A DNA stretch of 55,366 bases from Thermodesulfobacteriota bacterium (GTDB lineage Bacteria; Desulfobacterota; DSM-4660; Desulfatiglandales; Desulfatiglandaceae), in NCBI GenBank assembly GCA_028278625.1, contig JANQDY010000024.1, positions 1-55,366 on the forward strand, written 5' to 3'. The position numbers and the translations under genes were made by a program. Of this stretch, positions 1 to 8,904 are shown in pieces. The notes under the pieces were generated by a model. The model was given only the letters and a program-made list of their open reading frames with translations. It made no database searches and was not told the DNA's origin. The stretch's first letter is position 1. Each line of letters starts with the position of its first letter.

Positions 1-57
1 GTGAGGTGAAAAAAATGGCCGCCCTGTACCGCACCCGTTTTGAGCAAATGCTCATAA

Positions 58-1392
58 TATCGGCTTGACCGCGTTCTGACTTTTTACGAGACCATCAACT
101 ATGTAGACCAAAGATTGTTTGTCGATGTCGTTCTGGCGCCTCTCAACAACGCCAGCAATGAAAAAGTGAAGCTAAAGATCGCTGGCTATCCCGGACGTGT
201 CTACTATGGCAAGATCGATCCAAGCAAAGTCGATACTGTCAGCATTGATTTCTCTGCACTTTATGAAGCGACTGAAGTGCAGGAGATGGAAACTGGTGCA
301 GTTGATTATGCTACACGACTCCTCGATACACGTTTTTCAGCATTCGGCCAGCTTGTTTCCGACTACTTCGATCCAGTGGCCACACTTGAAGACTACATGA
401 AGCTCATGTTCCAAGCATCATTTAACGTGCCACGTTTGATGGGTGCTCTGCTCCACACATGCTATTTGGACCGTGTCTCAAAGGGTCAGTTGATTAACCA
501 AGCTGCTGTACGTCTAGCAGCTCGAAAGTATTACGAAGCAACAATATCACAGTACTTTGACCGTATGCTCCGATACGCGCTCGAACCATTTGAGAATAAA
601 CTGGATAGGCATAACCAGAAAGGGCTCATGGAGTGCATAGTGACGGAGGCACGAACAGTAAGGCGGAAGATACAAGATAGAAGCATCGGCGGAACCTATT
701 TCAAGGAACTGGGCAATCCCCCTACCAGCCATTTTATTGCGCAGCCCAGCCTGGAACCGCTTTTTCGATCGCTGGAGGCAAATTTCCTCATCACAAGATA
801 CAAAGACACTCGCGACAAGAACGGTGATGCAGTGATAGTGTATGCGCTCAACTACGGCATCACTGAAACGCATCGGATGTCGTGGGGTTATCCTCCCGGT
901 CGTGAGTACCGGAATTATTTTGTGCAGAGGTGTTTTGACTACAGTCGAGCAATTCAAGAATACCTATCTCAGAAGCAGACCATTCGATGCGACAATTGCG
1001 GTAGTTGCTTCCCGATGGAGAAAAAAGAAAGCTTCGAGCTTTTCAATTGGTTGTGCCCTGAATGCAAACAGGGTGCTTGCCGTATCGCCATCTTGGCAGA
1101 TGAATTCCAAGCGGAATTTAATGAGCTTGTAGCCGCCACAATGATAGATCCAATTGAGCTTGATATTCTCAGTGTCCTCCATGAAGAAGGTTCGAGAATG
1201 CGAGCGGGCGAGGTATCGGTATTACTGGATGTCACGTACCAACTAGTGGGGAAGCGCACATCAAAACTGCAAGAGATGGGGCTGGTAACAAAGGAACGGA
1301 GCCAGAGCGATAATCACATGCGAAGCCGTATTGCTCCTAGGGCAGAGAACACGTACTTCGCTGAGCAATTAGATGCCGAACAAGAAGGTTGA
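58..1392 (+). CDS. C-terminal part of a large zinc-ribbon/winged-helix protein (possibly ORC/CDC6-type ATPase), 5' truncated and frameshifted
   Basis: The reading frame is open from position 58 with no good start. The first candidate is TTG at 115, well inside apparently conserved protein sequence. A second frame open from position 3 to a stop at 66 encodes residues that would join smoothly onto this frame (a TRFEQMLI-like stretch followed by RLDRVLTFYE), so I infer one gene cut by the window edge and broken by a single-base frameshift near 54-60. What remains is about 440 residues: a helical region, a zinc ribbon near two-thirds of the way (CDNCG, then CPECK) and a C-terminal winged-helix-like segment ending in a KLQEMGLV recognition-like helix. 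From memory this resembles the C-terminal half of bacterial proteins annotated as ORC/CDC6-type AAA ATPases; that is not verified. The Mrr-type gene downstream suggests a defence role, which is inference. Confidence 0.5.
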   Translation, partial: YRLDRVLTFYETINYVDQRLFVDVVLAPLNNASNEKVKLKIAGYPGRVYYGKIDPSKVDTVSIDFSALYEATEVQEMETGAVDYATRLLDTRFSAFGQLVSDYFDPVATLEDYMKLMFQASFNVPRLMGALLHTCYLDRVSKGQLINQAAVRLAARKYYEATISQYFDRMLRYALEPFENKLDRHNQKGLMECIVTEARTVRRKIQDRSIGGTYFKELGNPPTSHFIAQPSLEPLFRSLEANFLITRYKDTRDKNGDAVIVYALNYGITETHRMSWGYPPGREYRNYFVQRCFDYSRAIQEYLSQKQTIRCDNCGSCFPMEKKESFELFNWLCPECKQGACRIAILADEFQAEFNELVAATMIDPIELDILSVLHEEGSRMRAGEVSVLLDVTYQLVGKRTSKLQEMGLVTKERSQSDNHMRSRIAPRAENTYFAEQLDAEQEG

Positions 1393-1523
1393 GCAGAGGG
1401 CCGCCAAAAGGCTGTAGCTGACGTTCTTTTTTATTCTTGATAACTGCGATTCCATATTTAATATCTCAGGATTAAGGTAGCCCCTCCTCACATTAACCGA
1501 TCGCATAAATGAAGGAATAATGA

Positions 1524-2447
1524 ATGGCAATACCAGATTTTCAATCCATCATGCTTCCTCTCCTTCAATTCTGCGGAGATTCAAAGGAGCATAAAAACCG
1601 TGAGGCCATAGATCATTTGGCGGAGGTATTTCATCTTTCAGAAGAAGAACAGAAAGAACTCTTGCCAAGTGGCCGACAAGCAATATTCCAAAACCGTGTT
1701 GCATGGGCACGAGCATATATGAAAATGGCGCTCCTCGTTGAAAATACACAACGTGGAGTCTTTCGTATCACGGTCAGGGGGCAAGATGTTTTGAAAAGTC
1801 CGCCTCAAAAGATCGATATACGTTTCTTGATGCAATTTCCAGAGTTTGCAGAAAGAAGAAAAGCAGAACAACGCAAATTGAAAACCAAGAAGGCTGAATC
1901 AACTTCACCCCACGATGGGAATACCACCATAACGCCCGAAGAACAAATTGAAGAAGCATATGAGAATCTGAGGGACAATTTAACAGGCGAAATCCTTTCA
2001 CAGTTCAAAGAATCTTCCCCCTCCTTTTTTGAGAAAGTAGTCGTAGAAGTACTGGTTAAAATGGGATATGGAGGCTCGCGCAAAGACGCTGGGGAAGCCA
2101 TTGGAAAAAGCGGAGATGAAGGGATCGATGGTATCATCAAGGAAGATCGTCTTGGTTTAGACATCATCTACATTCAAGCGAAAAAATGGGAAAATACCGT
2201 CTCTCGTCCTGAAATTCAAAAATTTGCCGGTGCCTTACAGGGAAAGAGGGCCAAGAAAGGTATTTTCATAACAACATCCGGTTTTTCCCAAGGTTGTAAG
2301 GAATACGTATCGTCCATTGACAGCAAGATCATACTCATTGACGGACAGCACCTCTCCCAATTGATGATTGATTACAATGTAGGAGTCTCTACGGACGTCA
2401 TTTATGAACTTAAACGAATTGACACTGACTATTTTACCGAAGAATAG
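1524..2447 (+). CDS. mrr: Mrr-type restriction endonuclease
   Basis: 307 residues in two parts. Residues 1-100 look like an Mrr N-terminal winged-helix domain (pattern RAxWARxYMKxAxLVEN, then GVFRIT.RG). Residues 165-290 are an Mrr catalytic domain of the PD-(D/E)xK fold: FFEKVVVEVLVKMGYG, then GKSGDEGIDGII, then YIQAKKW, which supply the D...QxK active-site pattern, followed by ITTSGFS and ILIDG. Known Mrr enzymes are type IV restriction nucleases that cut modified DNA. A highly charged linker of about 60 residues joins the domains. The start is ATG, with GAAGGAATA upstream. No methyltransferase lies beside it, which fits a type IV enzyme. The gene sits alone between the truncated upstream gene and a PIN toxin, in AT-richer DNA than most of the window. 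Confidence 0.85.
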   Translation: MAIPDFQSIMLPLLQFCGDSKEHKNREAIDHLAEVFHLSEEEQKELLPSGRQAIFQNRVAWARAYMKMALLVENTQRGVFRITVRGQDVLKSPPQKIDIRFLMQFPEFAERRKAEQRKLKTKKAESTSPHDGNTTITPEEQIEEAYENLRDNLTGEILSQFKESSPSFFEKVVVEVLVKMGYGGSRKDAGEAIGKSGDEGIDGIIKEDRLGLDIIYIQAKKWENTVSRPEIQKFAGALQGKRAKKGIFITTSGFSQGCKEYVSSIDSKIILIDGQHLSQLMIDYNVGVSTDVIYELKRIDTDYFTEE

Positions 2448-2599
2448 GAAAATGCGAACCATTTATTTAAAATTGCCGGGCAGCAGGGCTAGGCTCGCTT
2501 GTGAGTCTAAACGTTCTGTGGTTCTCACGGGCCGTGTGTGTCGCACCTCAACAATAGGCTCGGCAATGTGGAAATAATGAATTTGTGGGACGGCAAAGA

Positions 2600-3034
2600 A
2601 TGATTCTCTATATGGATAATTGTTGTTTCAACAGGCCATTCGATGATCAAGCTCAGCTTCGGATACGGTTGGAGGCCGAAGCTAAACTGAAAATACAGGA
2701 ACATATTCGTTCAGGATTGTATACGCTGGTTTGGTCATATATACTGGATTACGAAAACAGCAGAAATCCTTTCGGAGAAAGAAGAAAACAGATCGCTAAA
2801 TGGCGGACGTATTCTGAAAAAGATATAGAAGAAGATCCAGAAGTTGTGAGGATTGCAACAATGATGGATCAATTTGGGATTAAGAAGCTTGATTCCTTGC
2901 ACATAGGGTGTGCAATCAAAGCAAAGGCAGATTACTTTTTAACCACCGATGATGGAATTCTTGACAAAGCTCATAGAATTCAACACATTCGAATTACAGA
3001 CCCGATAGGGTTTATCAAAGAGGTGTCGGCATGA
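2600..3034 (+). CDS. PIN-domain ribonuclease toxin (VapC-like)
   Basis: 145 residues beginning MILYMDNCCFNRPFD, the first acidic strand of a PIN domain. Later acidic positions are E/D in YILDYENS, the DSLHIGCA motif and the YFLTTDDGIL motif, which together give the usual PIN metal-binding set. PIN toxins cleave RNA and are neutralised by a small partner. I prefer ATG 2600 over an in-frame GTG at 2585 because the PIN fold begins directly at this ATG. The stop overlaps the next gene's ATG (ATGA-type overlap at 3031-3034), so the two are translationally coupled. In classical vapBC the antitoxin comes first; here it follows the toxin. Confidence 0.8.
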   Translation: MILYMDNCCFNRPFDDQAQLRIRLEAEAKLKIQEHIRSGLYTLVWSYILDYENSRNPFGERRKQIAKWRTYSEKDIEEDPEVVRIATMMDQFGIKKLDSLHIGCAIKAKADYFLTTDDGILDKAHRIQHIRITDPIGFIKEVSA

Positions 3035-3243
3035 TTACAGACACAGAAATAAAGATCAAGGGAATTCAGGTGCTTGCCGAGCATCTTGGCGATGTTGAAG
3101 CGGAAAGGTTTATTGCGCTTATTCAAAGAGAACCATTCGATTATACAAAATGGCGTCAAGAGCTTGATAAAGATCTGAGCATAAAAGAAATCAGCCAAAA
3201 AGCCATGTCGATGAGGAGCGGAAGCACCGAACCTGTCGATTAA
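3031..3243 (+). CDS. Small partner of the PIN toxin, putative antitoxin
   Basis: 70 residues, charged and predicted helical, with a LGDVEAERFIALIQREPFD-type core and an ELDKDLSIKEISQKA segment. I recall small proteins of this type next to PIN genes, but the family has no function I can state with certainty. Its ATG overlaps the PIN gene stop by four bases, so it is almost certainly co-translated. There is no obvious DNA-binding motif. The antitoxin role is inferred from position and size. Confidence 0.65.
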   Translation: MITDTEIKIKGIQVLAEHLGDVEAERFIALIQREPFDYTKWRQELDKDLSIKEISQKAMSMRSGSTEPVD

Positions 3244-3309
3244 GCAGACCGGGTGATTACGTGAGTTTGTCGAGTAACTCGGGCGGCGAGGCAAAGGCGA
3301 AAGGTCCTC

Positions 3310-4332
3310 CTAAGGGGAGCCGCTCCTCATCCCTCTTCTCAAGAGATTCTTAAAGAACCAGCCATTGGTTTGATAGTAGTTCACCACCATAAAGAGAATC
3401 AGGATCAGACCCCAGATGAATTTTTTCAAAAAGGGGCTGAAACTCAGGATGTTGAGCCCGCTCTGCAGCACCTGAAGGATCACAATGGCCATACAAAGGC
3501 CCAACACGCCGCCGCGCCCTCCTTCGGGATTGGTACCCCCAAGGATGGCGATCAGGACCGCCAGAAGCAGGTAGGCATAACCATAACCGGGTCTCATGGA
3601 ATTAACCCTGGAAATGATGATGACCGCGGCGATCCCGGCCAGAAGGCCGGACATGAGATAGGTTTTGACCAGGACCTTGTTGTTGCTGATTCCCGAAAAC
3701 CGGGTCACCAGGGGACTCGACCCCAGCATGTACATCTTAAACCCTTGGGCGCTTTTCTTTAGCATGAGCGATACGAGCAAGGCCACCCCTATGAAAATGA
3801 TGAGAGGCATGGGGACGCCTAGGATGGTGCCGCTTCCGATGAACAGAAACTCTTCGGGAAATCCGCGGATTCCGTGTCCCTCGGTCAGGATGATGGCGAT
3901 GCCCATGAAAAGGCCATTGGTCCCCAGAGTGGCGATAATGGCCGGTACGCCCACCGCGGTGATGATGACCCCGTTGAACCAACCGCATAGCAGTGAGACC
4001 GCCAGAGCGGCCAGAATGGACAGAAAGATAATGGTTCCAGGCGGGATTCCCACTGCCTGAGCCTTCACATGACTTGCCAGGACCATGGCGCTCACCACCC
4101 CGCTTAAATTGGCCACGGAGACCACGGAAAGATCGATGCCACCGGTGATCATGGTCAGCATGATGGCCATGGCAAAGAGGCCGTATTCCGGAAATTGGCT
4201 CGACATGGATTGAAAATTGGTGACCGTAAGGAACTTTTCCGGCAGGAAGATGGACATGGCCAGAATGGTCCCCACCATGATGACCAGCAGGGTCAGATTA
4301 TCCAGCTTGACGATTCTTGCTTCTCCGATCAA
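3310..4332 (-). CDS. Sugar-type ABC transporter permease (RbsC/BPD_transp_2 family)
   Basis: 340 residues of mostly hydrophobic helices with the hallmarks of the RbsC/MglC/YtfT permease family: MITGGIDLSVVSVANLSG near the start, GWFNGVIITAVGVPAIIATLGTN in the middle, and AILGGTNPEGGRGGVLG before the last helices. It would form half of the membrane channel of an importer for a pentose, hexose or similar polyol. The start is TTG, with a strong AGGAGG five bases upstream. It is the last of three co-directional genes and ends with basic residues. The substrate cannot be told from sequence. It pairs with the permease encoded just upstream (36 bp gap). Confidence 0.88.
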   Translation of the reverse strand: MIGEARIVKLDNLTLLVIMVGTILAMSIFLPEKFLTVTNFQSMSSQFPEYGLFAMAIMLTMITGGIDLSVVSVANLSGVVSAMVLASHVKAQAVGIPPGTIIFLSILAALAVSLLCGWFNGVIITAVGVPAIIATLGTNGLFMGIAIILTEGHGIRGFPEEFLFIGSGTILGVPMPLIIFIGVALLVSLMLKKSAQGFKMYMLGSSPLVTRFSGISNNKVLVKTYLMSGLLAGIAAVIIISRVNSMRPGYGYAYLLLAVLIAILGGTNPEGGRGGVLGLCMAIVILQVLQSGLNILSFSPFLKKFIWGLILILFMVVNYYQTNGWFFKNLLRRGMRSGSP

Positions 4333-4368
4333 TGGTCCCTCCTATGGATCATCTGGGTTTATCATGAA

Positions 4369-5376
4369 TCAATCCGTAAACAAAAGGTTCCTTCTATTCT
4401 GAAGTTTCCCCTGGTAGTAGGTAATGCTCACCCCCAAAACGATCACCAATCCCGTAAAGAACTGGTGCCAGTAGGAGGAGAGCCCGATCAGGACCAGGTT
4501 TTTTTCCAGAATCACCATCATGATAACGCCTAAAAGGGTTCCGGTGAGGGTTCCGCTTCCCCCCGTTATCCTGGCCCCTCCGATCACCACCGCCGCAATG
4601 ACCTTCAGGAGTTCGGTGTCCACGATGTAGTTGGGGTTGCTGTAACGGATCAGTGACAGGTGCATCACTCCCATGATCCCGGATAGAAACCCGATATAAC
4701 AATACACGAAAAAGAGGGTCCCTTTGATGTTAAAGCCCGACCTTTTTGCCGATTCGTAGCTTCCGCCCACTGCGTAGATGGATTTTCCCAGAAGTGTATG
4801 GTTCAGGATAAACCAGGTCAGGAGAATGATGAAAAGAAGAATGACCGCAAAAACCGAGAGGCCGTAGAGGGTCCCGTCGGGACGGGCAAGGGTTAAGACG
4901 TTCAGGTGTCCGAAGGCCTTGAAACAGTCGGGAAGTTTACCCGTATTGACGGCTCTGGTGCCAACGAAAACCAGAAGTGCCCCGTGAAAGATATTGGAAG
5001 TCCCCAGGGTAACGATCAGGGCCTGCAAACGAAAGGAACTGATGAAAAAGGCATTGATTGCGCCCATGGTTATTCCGGCGGCACAGGAGATCAGAAACGC
5101 CAAGGCAAGGTTGTCCACTCCCATGGCAATAAGGGCGTTTACGGCAATATACTGCCCCGCGATGGCGATTGCCGGAAAGGAGATATCGATCCCTCCGGAG
5201 AGGAGTCCCACAAAGAAAGCAATGGCCAAAATCGCCATACCGGAGCTGCTCTTCACCAGATCGAACATATTCTCCATGGTGAGAAATGAAGGATTCATGA
5301 TGGTAACGACGGCACTGAAACCGATAATCACGAAAAAAAGGTACGTCTCATTTCTCTGGAATAACTTTGAAATCAT
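4369..5376 (-). CDS. Sugar-type ABC transporter permease (RbsC family), second subunit
   Basis: 335 residues with the same family signature as its neighbour: LLSGGIDISFPAIAIAG, a FFISSFRLQALIVTLGTSNIF stretch and VIGGARITGGSGTLTG. Importers with two different permeases fit the AI-2/rhamnose/galactofuranose subgroup, which have heterodimeric channels. The ATG follows directly on the stop of the ATPase gene (TGA-ATG), so the two are translationally coupled. Nothing suggests damage. The substrate is unknown. Confidence 0.88.
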   Translation of the reverse strand: MISKLFQRNETYLFFVIIGFSAVVTIMNPSFLTMENMFDLVKSSSGMAILAIAFFVGLLSGGIDISFPAIAIAGQYIAVNALIAMGVDNLALAFLISCAAGITMGAINAFFISSFRLQALIVTLGTSNIFHGALLVFVGTRAVNTGKLPDCFKAFGHLNVLTLARPDGTLYGLSVFAVILLFIILLTWFILNHTLLGKSIYAVGGSYESAKRSGFNIKGTLFFVYCYIGFLSGIMGVMHLSLIRYSNPNYIVDTELLKVIAAVVIGGARITGGSGTLTGTLLGVIMMVILEKNLVLIGLSSYWHQFFTGLVIVLGVSITYYQGKLQNRRNLLFTD

Positions 5377-6891
5377 TCACATCCCCTGATCGGCATCTTC
5401 CGCGGAGGCGATGTCAAAGACCTCCCCTTCGGAAACACCTTGGACATCTTCAATCTCAGCCTCGATTCTCCCTTCACGCATGACAATGACCCGATTACAA
5501 TGCTGCAGCACCTCCGGTATCTCGTCGGAGATCATGATCACCCCTACACCCCTTCGGGCAAAGTCTCGAATAATATGGTGGATATTGTTTTTGGATGCGA
5601 TATCGATCCCGATGGTGGGTCCGTCCAGGATGAACAGCTTGAGGTCCGTGGCCAGCCATTTTGCCAGGACCACCCTTTGCTGGTTGCCCCCGGACAGGCT
5701 GCTGGCCGGCATTGCCGGGGAAGGGGTCTTAATCTCCAGATCCTTGATCCATTGGGATTCAACCCGGGTCCTCCGATCCCCGGAAATGAGCCGGAGACGG
5801 GTCAGCAGTTTATCCACGATGGTCACCAGGATGTTGTCCCCGATGGACTTCTCAATGGCCAGCCCTTGAAGGAGACGATCCTCGGGCAGATAGCCCACGC
5901 CCAACCGAACCGCCTCCTTGGAAGAACGGATGGAGACCGGTTTCCCTTCCAAAATGATTTCACCGGAATCCGGCCTGTTGAGACCGAACAATGAGAGGGC
6001 CAGTTCGGTTCTGCCGGACCCGATCAAGCCGGTGATCCCGAGGATGTCCCCTTTTTTCAGAAAAAGATTGATGTCCTGGTAATGACCCTTACGGGTCAGC
6101 TGTTTCAGCTCCAGCAGATGGGTCTCGGCGGAATCCTCCCCTTGGGGCAGGTAGGGCTCGGACTCTATTTTTTGACCGGTCATGAGGAACGTCAACTTTC
6201 GGTCGTCCAAGTCTTCAGCCTTGTAATCTCCTACCTTGATACCGTCCCGAATGATGGATACGTTTTCAGCGATCTCGAGAATTTCTCCCAGTTTGTGACT
6301 GACGAACAAAGTGGCGATCCCTTTCTGTTTCAGCCGTGTGATTACTCTAAAGAGGTGATCCACCTCTGCCTTGGTGATGGCCGAGGTGGGTTCATCCATA
6401 ATGATGAGACGGGCATTCTGGGTCAAAGCGCGGGAGATGGCAACCACCTGTCTCTTGCTCATGGAGAGGTTTTCCACTTTTTCAAAGAGATCACATTCCT
6501 CTCCAATTTCCGCCAACGCCTTTTGAGCGGTCTGGATAAGCTTTTTGCGGCTCACCAGTTTGTTCCCTCTTTCAATCAACTGGTTCAGTGAAATGTTTTC
6601 AGCCACGGTCAGGTTGGGGAAAAGGGCCAGATCCTGGTAAATGATCTGTATGCCATGTTCGATGGATTCGATGGCCCTGGCAGGGGAAAACCGGCGGCCT
6701 TGGATCTTCATCTCTCCTCTGTTGGGTGTCAGAATGCCGCCGATGATCTTTATGAGGGTTGATTTGCCCGATCCGTTCTCTCCCACAAGACAATGCACGG
6801 CGCCCTCGTCGATTGAAATATCGACACCATTTAACGCCTGGACACCGTCAAAGGCCTTGCTGATTTTCTTTGCTTCCAGGAACGGTACCAA
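5377..6891 (-). CDS. Sugar-type ABC transporter ATP-binding protein (RbsA/MglA type, two ATPase domains)
   Basis: A double nucleotide-binding protein. The first half has Walker A GENGSGKSTLIK, a degenerate signature (LSMSKRQ) and Walker B LIIMDEPTSA. The second half has a degenerate Walker A (GLIGSGRTEL), an LSGGNQQRV signature and LFILDGPTIGID. This asymmetry is normal for the RbsA/MglA family. The longest frame starts at 6942, but a TTG at 6891 has GGGAG six bases upstream and gives about 504 residues, the usual length, with the protein starting at VPFLEAKK. It is first in a three-gene operon. No periplasmic binding protein lies beside it, so the importer is incomplete within the window. 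Confidence 0.88.
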   Translation of the reverse strand: MVPFLEAKKISKAFDGVQALNGVDISIDEGAVHCLVGENGSGKSTLIKIIGGILTPNRGEMKIQGRRFSPARAIESIEHGIQIIYQDLALFPNLTVAENISLNQLIERGNKLVSRKKLIQTAQKALAEIGEECDLFEKVENLSMSKRQVVAISRALTQNARLIIMDEPTSAITKAEVDHLFRVITRLKQKGIATLFVSHKLGEILEIAENVSIIRDGIKVGDYKAEDLDDRKLTFLMTGQKIESEPYLPQGEDSAETHLLELKQLTRKGHYQDINLFLKKGDILGITGLIGSGRTELALSLFGLNRPDSGEIILEGKPVSIRSSKEAVRLGVGYLPEDRLLQGLAIEKSIGDNILVTIVDKLLTRLRLISGDRRTRVESQWIKDLEIKTPSPAMPASSLSGGNQQRVVLAKWLATDLKLFILDGPTIGIDIASKNNIHHIIRDFARRGVGVIMISDEIPEVLQHCNRVIVMREGRIEAEIEDVQGVSEGEVFDIASAEDADQGM

Positions 6892-7085
6892 AATCGTCTC
6901 CCAATTTCTTGTACAATTTTTAAAACTAGCACATCCTGACATATTTGCACAAACAAAATTTTATTGAAACAGAATTTTCCATAGAAAGGAGAATAGAACA
7001 TTACCAAGATTTTTGAAACCCCGCCGGCCAGTTGTGGACCTACCGGTATTTATTGGAGATAAAAAGAAAAATCCGAAAGATACCC

Positions 7086-7113
7086 TTGACTGAACGCATA
7101 CGAAATGTACAAT
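7086..7113 (+). promoter_or_regulatory. Candidate sigma-70 promoter for hpnA
   Basis: TTGACT and TACAAT are separated by 16 bases, about 100 bp upstream of the hpnA ATG. Both hexamers are close to consensus. It is the best housekeeping promoter match I found and lies in the divergent intergenic region between the ABC transporter and hpnA. It is a pattern match only. Confidence 0.5.
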
Positions 7114-7213
7114 TACCGCTGTGATCGGTCAAAAGACCCGTGGGAACGCCCTTTGGTCGTTTCCATAGATGGGTTTCAGCCAGAATTTTTAAGAGGAGGC
7201 AGGTTCAGGGAAA

Positions 7214-8206
7214 ATGACCACACTTGTGACAGGGGCGGCGGGTTTCGTGGGCTCGGCTGTGGCCCGTTCTTTGCTGAACGCGGGACACCAAGTGAGGGCT
7301 CTGGTACGGCCGAGCACGGACCTTCGGAATCTTGAAAATATTCCCGTCGACCTGGTGACGGGCGATCTGACGGATTCTCTTTCGGTGAAACGGGCCGTTC
7401 AAGGCTGTGAATTTCTCTTTCATGTGGCGGCGGACTACCGTTTGTGGGTTCCGGATCCTGAAGCCATGTACCGCAACAATGTGGAAGGGACCCGCAATGT
7501 GATGTTTGAAGCACTCCGAAATGGTGTCAAACGGGTGGTCTATACCAGCAGCGTAGCGACCCTGGCCCCTTCATTCAACGGGAAGAGCCGTACCGAGGCG
7601 TCCCGGGGCCGTTTGGAAGAGATGATCGGGCATTACAAGCGATCCAAGTTTCTGGCTGAAGCGCTGGTTCAGCGACTGATCCAAGGATGTGACCTTCAGG
7701 CGGTCATCGTGAGCCCGTCCACGCCCGTGGGGCCCCGTGACATCAAGCCAACCGCCACCGGGCGCATCATCCTGGATGCCATTTCAGGGCGGATGCCGGC
7801 CTATGTGAACACGGGGCTGAATGTGGTTCACGTGGAAGACGTGGCCGATGGGCACCGGCTCGCTCTGGAACGGGGAAAGACCGGAGAAAGGTACATTCTC
7901 GGCGGGAAAAACATGAGCTTGAGGGAGATTCTGGAAGAACTGGCGGATATTGGGGGACACAGACCACCGCTGTTTCGTCTGCCCCACGGGGCTGCTGCCG
8001 CCGTGGCATGCATTTCTGAAGCCTGTTCAAGAATGGCCGGCGGAAAGGAGCCCCGGGTGACCCGTGAAGGGGTCAAAATGTCCCGAAATTATATGTTCTT
8101 TTCTTCCCGGAAGGCCACTGAAGCGCTTGGTTACCGGCCACGTCCCGTGAGGGAAGGGCTGTCGGAAGCCGTGGATTGGTTCCGTCAAAACGGTTACTGC
8201 GCCTAG
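7214..8206 (+). CDS. hpnA: Hopanoid-associated sugar epimerase HpnA (extended SDR family)
   Basis: 330 residues of an extended short-chain dehydrogenase. There is an N-terminal Rossmann motif (TGAAGFVGSAVAR), a YTSSVATL strand, the catalytic HYKRSKFLAE (Y-x3-K) and a VSPSTPVGPRDIKPT segment characteristic of the HpnA group, then YVNTGLNVVHVEDVADGH. HpnA is linked to hopanoid modification in bacteria that carry squalene-hopene cyclase genes, and its exact substrate is unsettled. A GA-rich ribosome site precedes the ATG. No other hopanoid gene is visible here. A general dihydroflavonol-reductase-like role is the alternative. Confidence 0.82.
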   Translation: MTTLVTGAAGFVGSAVARSLLNAGHQVRALVRPSTDLRNLENIPVDLVTGDLTDSLSVKRAVQGCEFLFHVAADYRLWVPDPEAMYRNNVEGTRNVMFEALRNGVKRVVYTSSVATLAPSFNGKSRTEASRGRLEEMIGHYKRSKFLAEALVQRLIQGCDLQAVIVSPSTPVGPRDIKPTATGRIILDAISGRMPAYVNTGLNVVHVEDVADGHRLALERGKTGERYILGGKNMSLREILEELADIGGHRPPLFRLPHGAAAAVACISEACSRMAGGKEPRVTREGVKMSRNYMFFSSRKATEALGYRPRPVREGLSEAVDWFRQNGYCA

Positions 8207-8224
8207 GCTGAGGGGGAGGGTGGC

Positions 8225-8725
8225 ATGGCCGTGCAAAAGGGGCGCGAACCGAATCAGAAAGAGCTCAATGAACTGGCAAGGGAACTGATCAATGATCAGA
8301 ACACCGTAACCCTTGCCACGTGCAGCGAAAAAGAAGCCTGGGCAGCGCCTGTTTACTACGTATTCATGAAGTCCGCTTTCTATTTTTTTTCCGATCCCGG
8401 ATCCCGGCACATAGTGGAAGCCCTGAGAAACGGCCAGGCTTCCGGCGCCATTCACGGTTATGCGGCCGGCTGGCAGGAGATACGGGGGATTCAGATGACA
8501 GGGTCTCTCGAAGCCCTCTCCGTGGGTCTTGAATCCGCCGAGGCCATAAAGGCCTATCTCAAGAAATTTCAGTTTACTAAAGAGTTCTTTTCATCCGGTT
8601 CGGTGCTGACCCTTGATGCCTTTACCTCCCGGTTCAAGGTCAGGCTGTACAGATTCAAACCCACCCTCATCTACTATCTGGACAACAGTATCCGATTCGG
8701 CTTCAGAGAGCCGATCCTCCTCTGA
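8225..8725 (+). CDS. Pyridoxamine 5'-phosphate oxidase-like (YhbP/UPF0306-type) flavin-binding protein
   Basis: 166 residues of the split-barrel fold. The N-terminal helix leads into NTVTLATCSEKEAWAAPVYY, followed by FYFFSDPGSRH and an IRGIQMTGSLEAL strand, the order seen in the PNPOx/YhbP group that binds FMN or heme. The C-terminal half (FKVRLYRFKPTLIYYLDN) matches the UPF0306 style. A strong GGGGGAGGG lies just before the ATG. It is 18 bp after hpnA and probably co-transcribed. No substrate can be assigned. Confidence 0.72.
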   Translation: MAVQKGREPNQKELNELARELINDQNTVTLATCSEKEAWAAPVYYVFMKSAFYFFSDPGSRHIVEALRNGQASGAIHGYAAGWQEIRGIQMTGSLEALSVGLESAEAIKAYLKKFQFTKEFFSSGSVLTLDAFTSRFKVRLYRFKPTLIYYLDNSIRFGFREPILL

Positions 8726-8904
8726 CAAATAACTTAAGCCCGAAAAAGCCCTCCATCTCCTTGAAAGTGTGCGCACTAGGTGTTAATATCTAATTCAAAA
8801 TACCCCACGTTTCTTTGTGCCGTATATTCCAACATCCTGAATTGCGGCGTCTTTTTTGTGATCATTGCCCGGGCGACGGGTCAAGAAGAGGAAAACCGAC
8901 ACCT

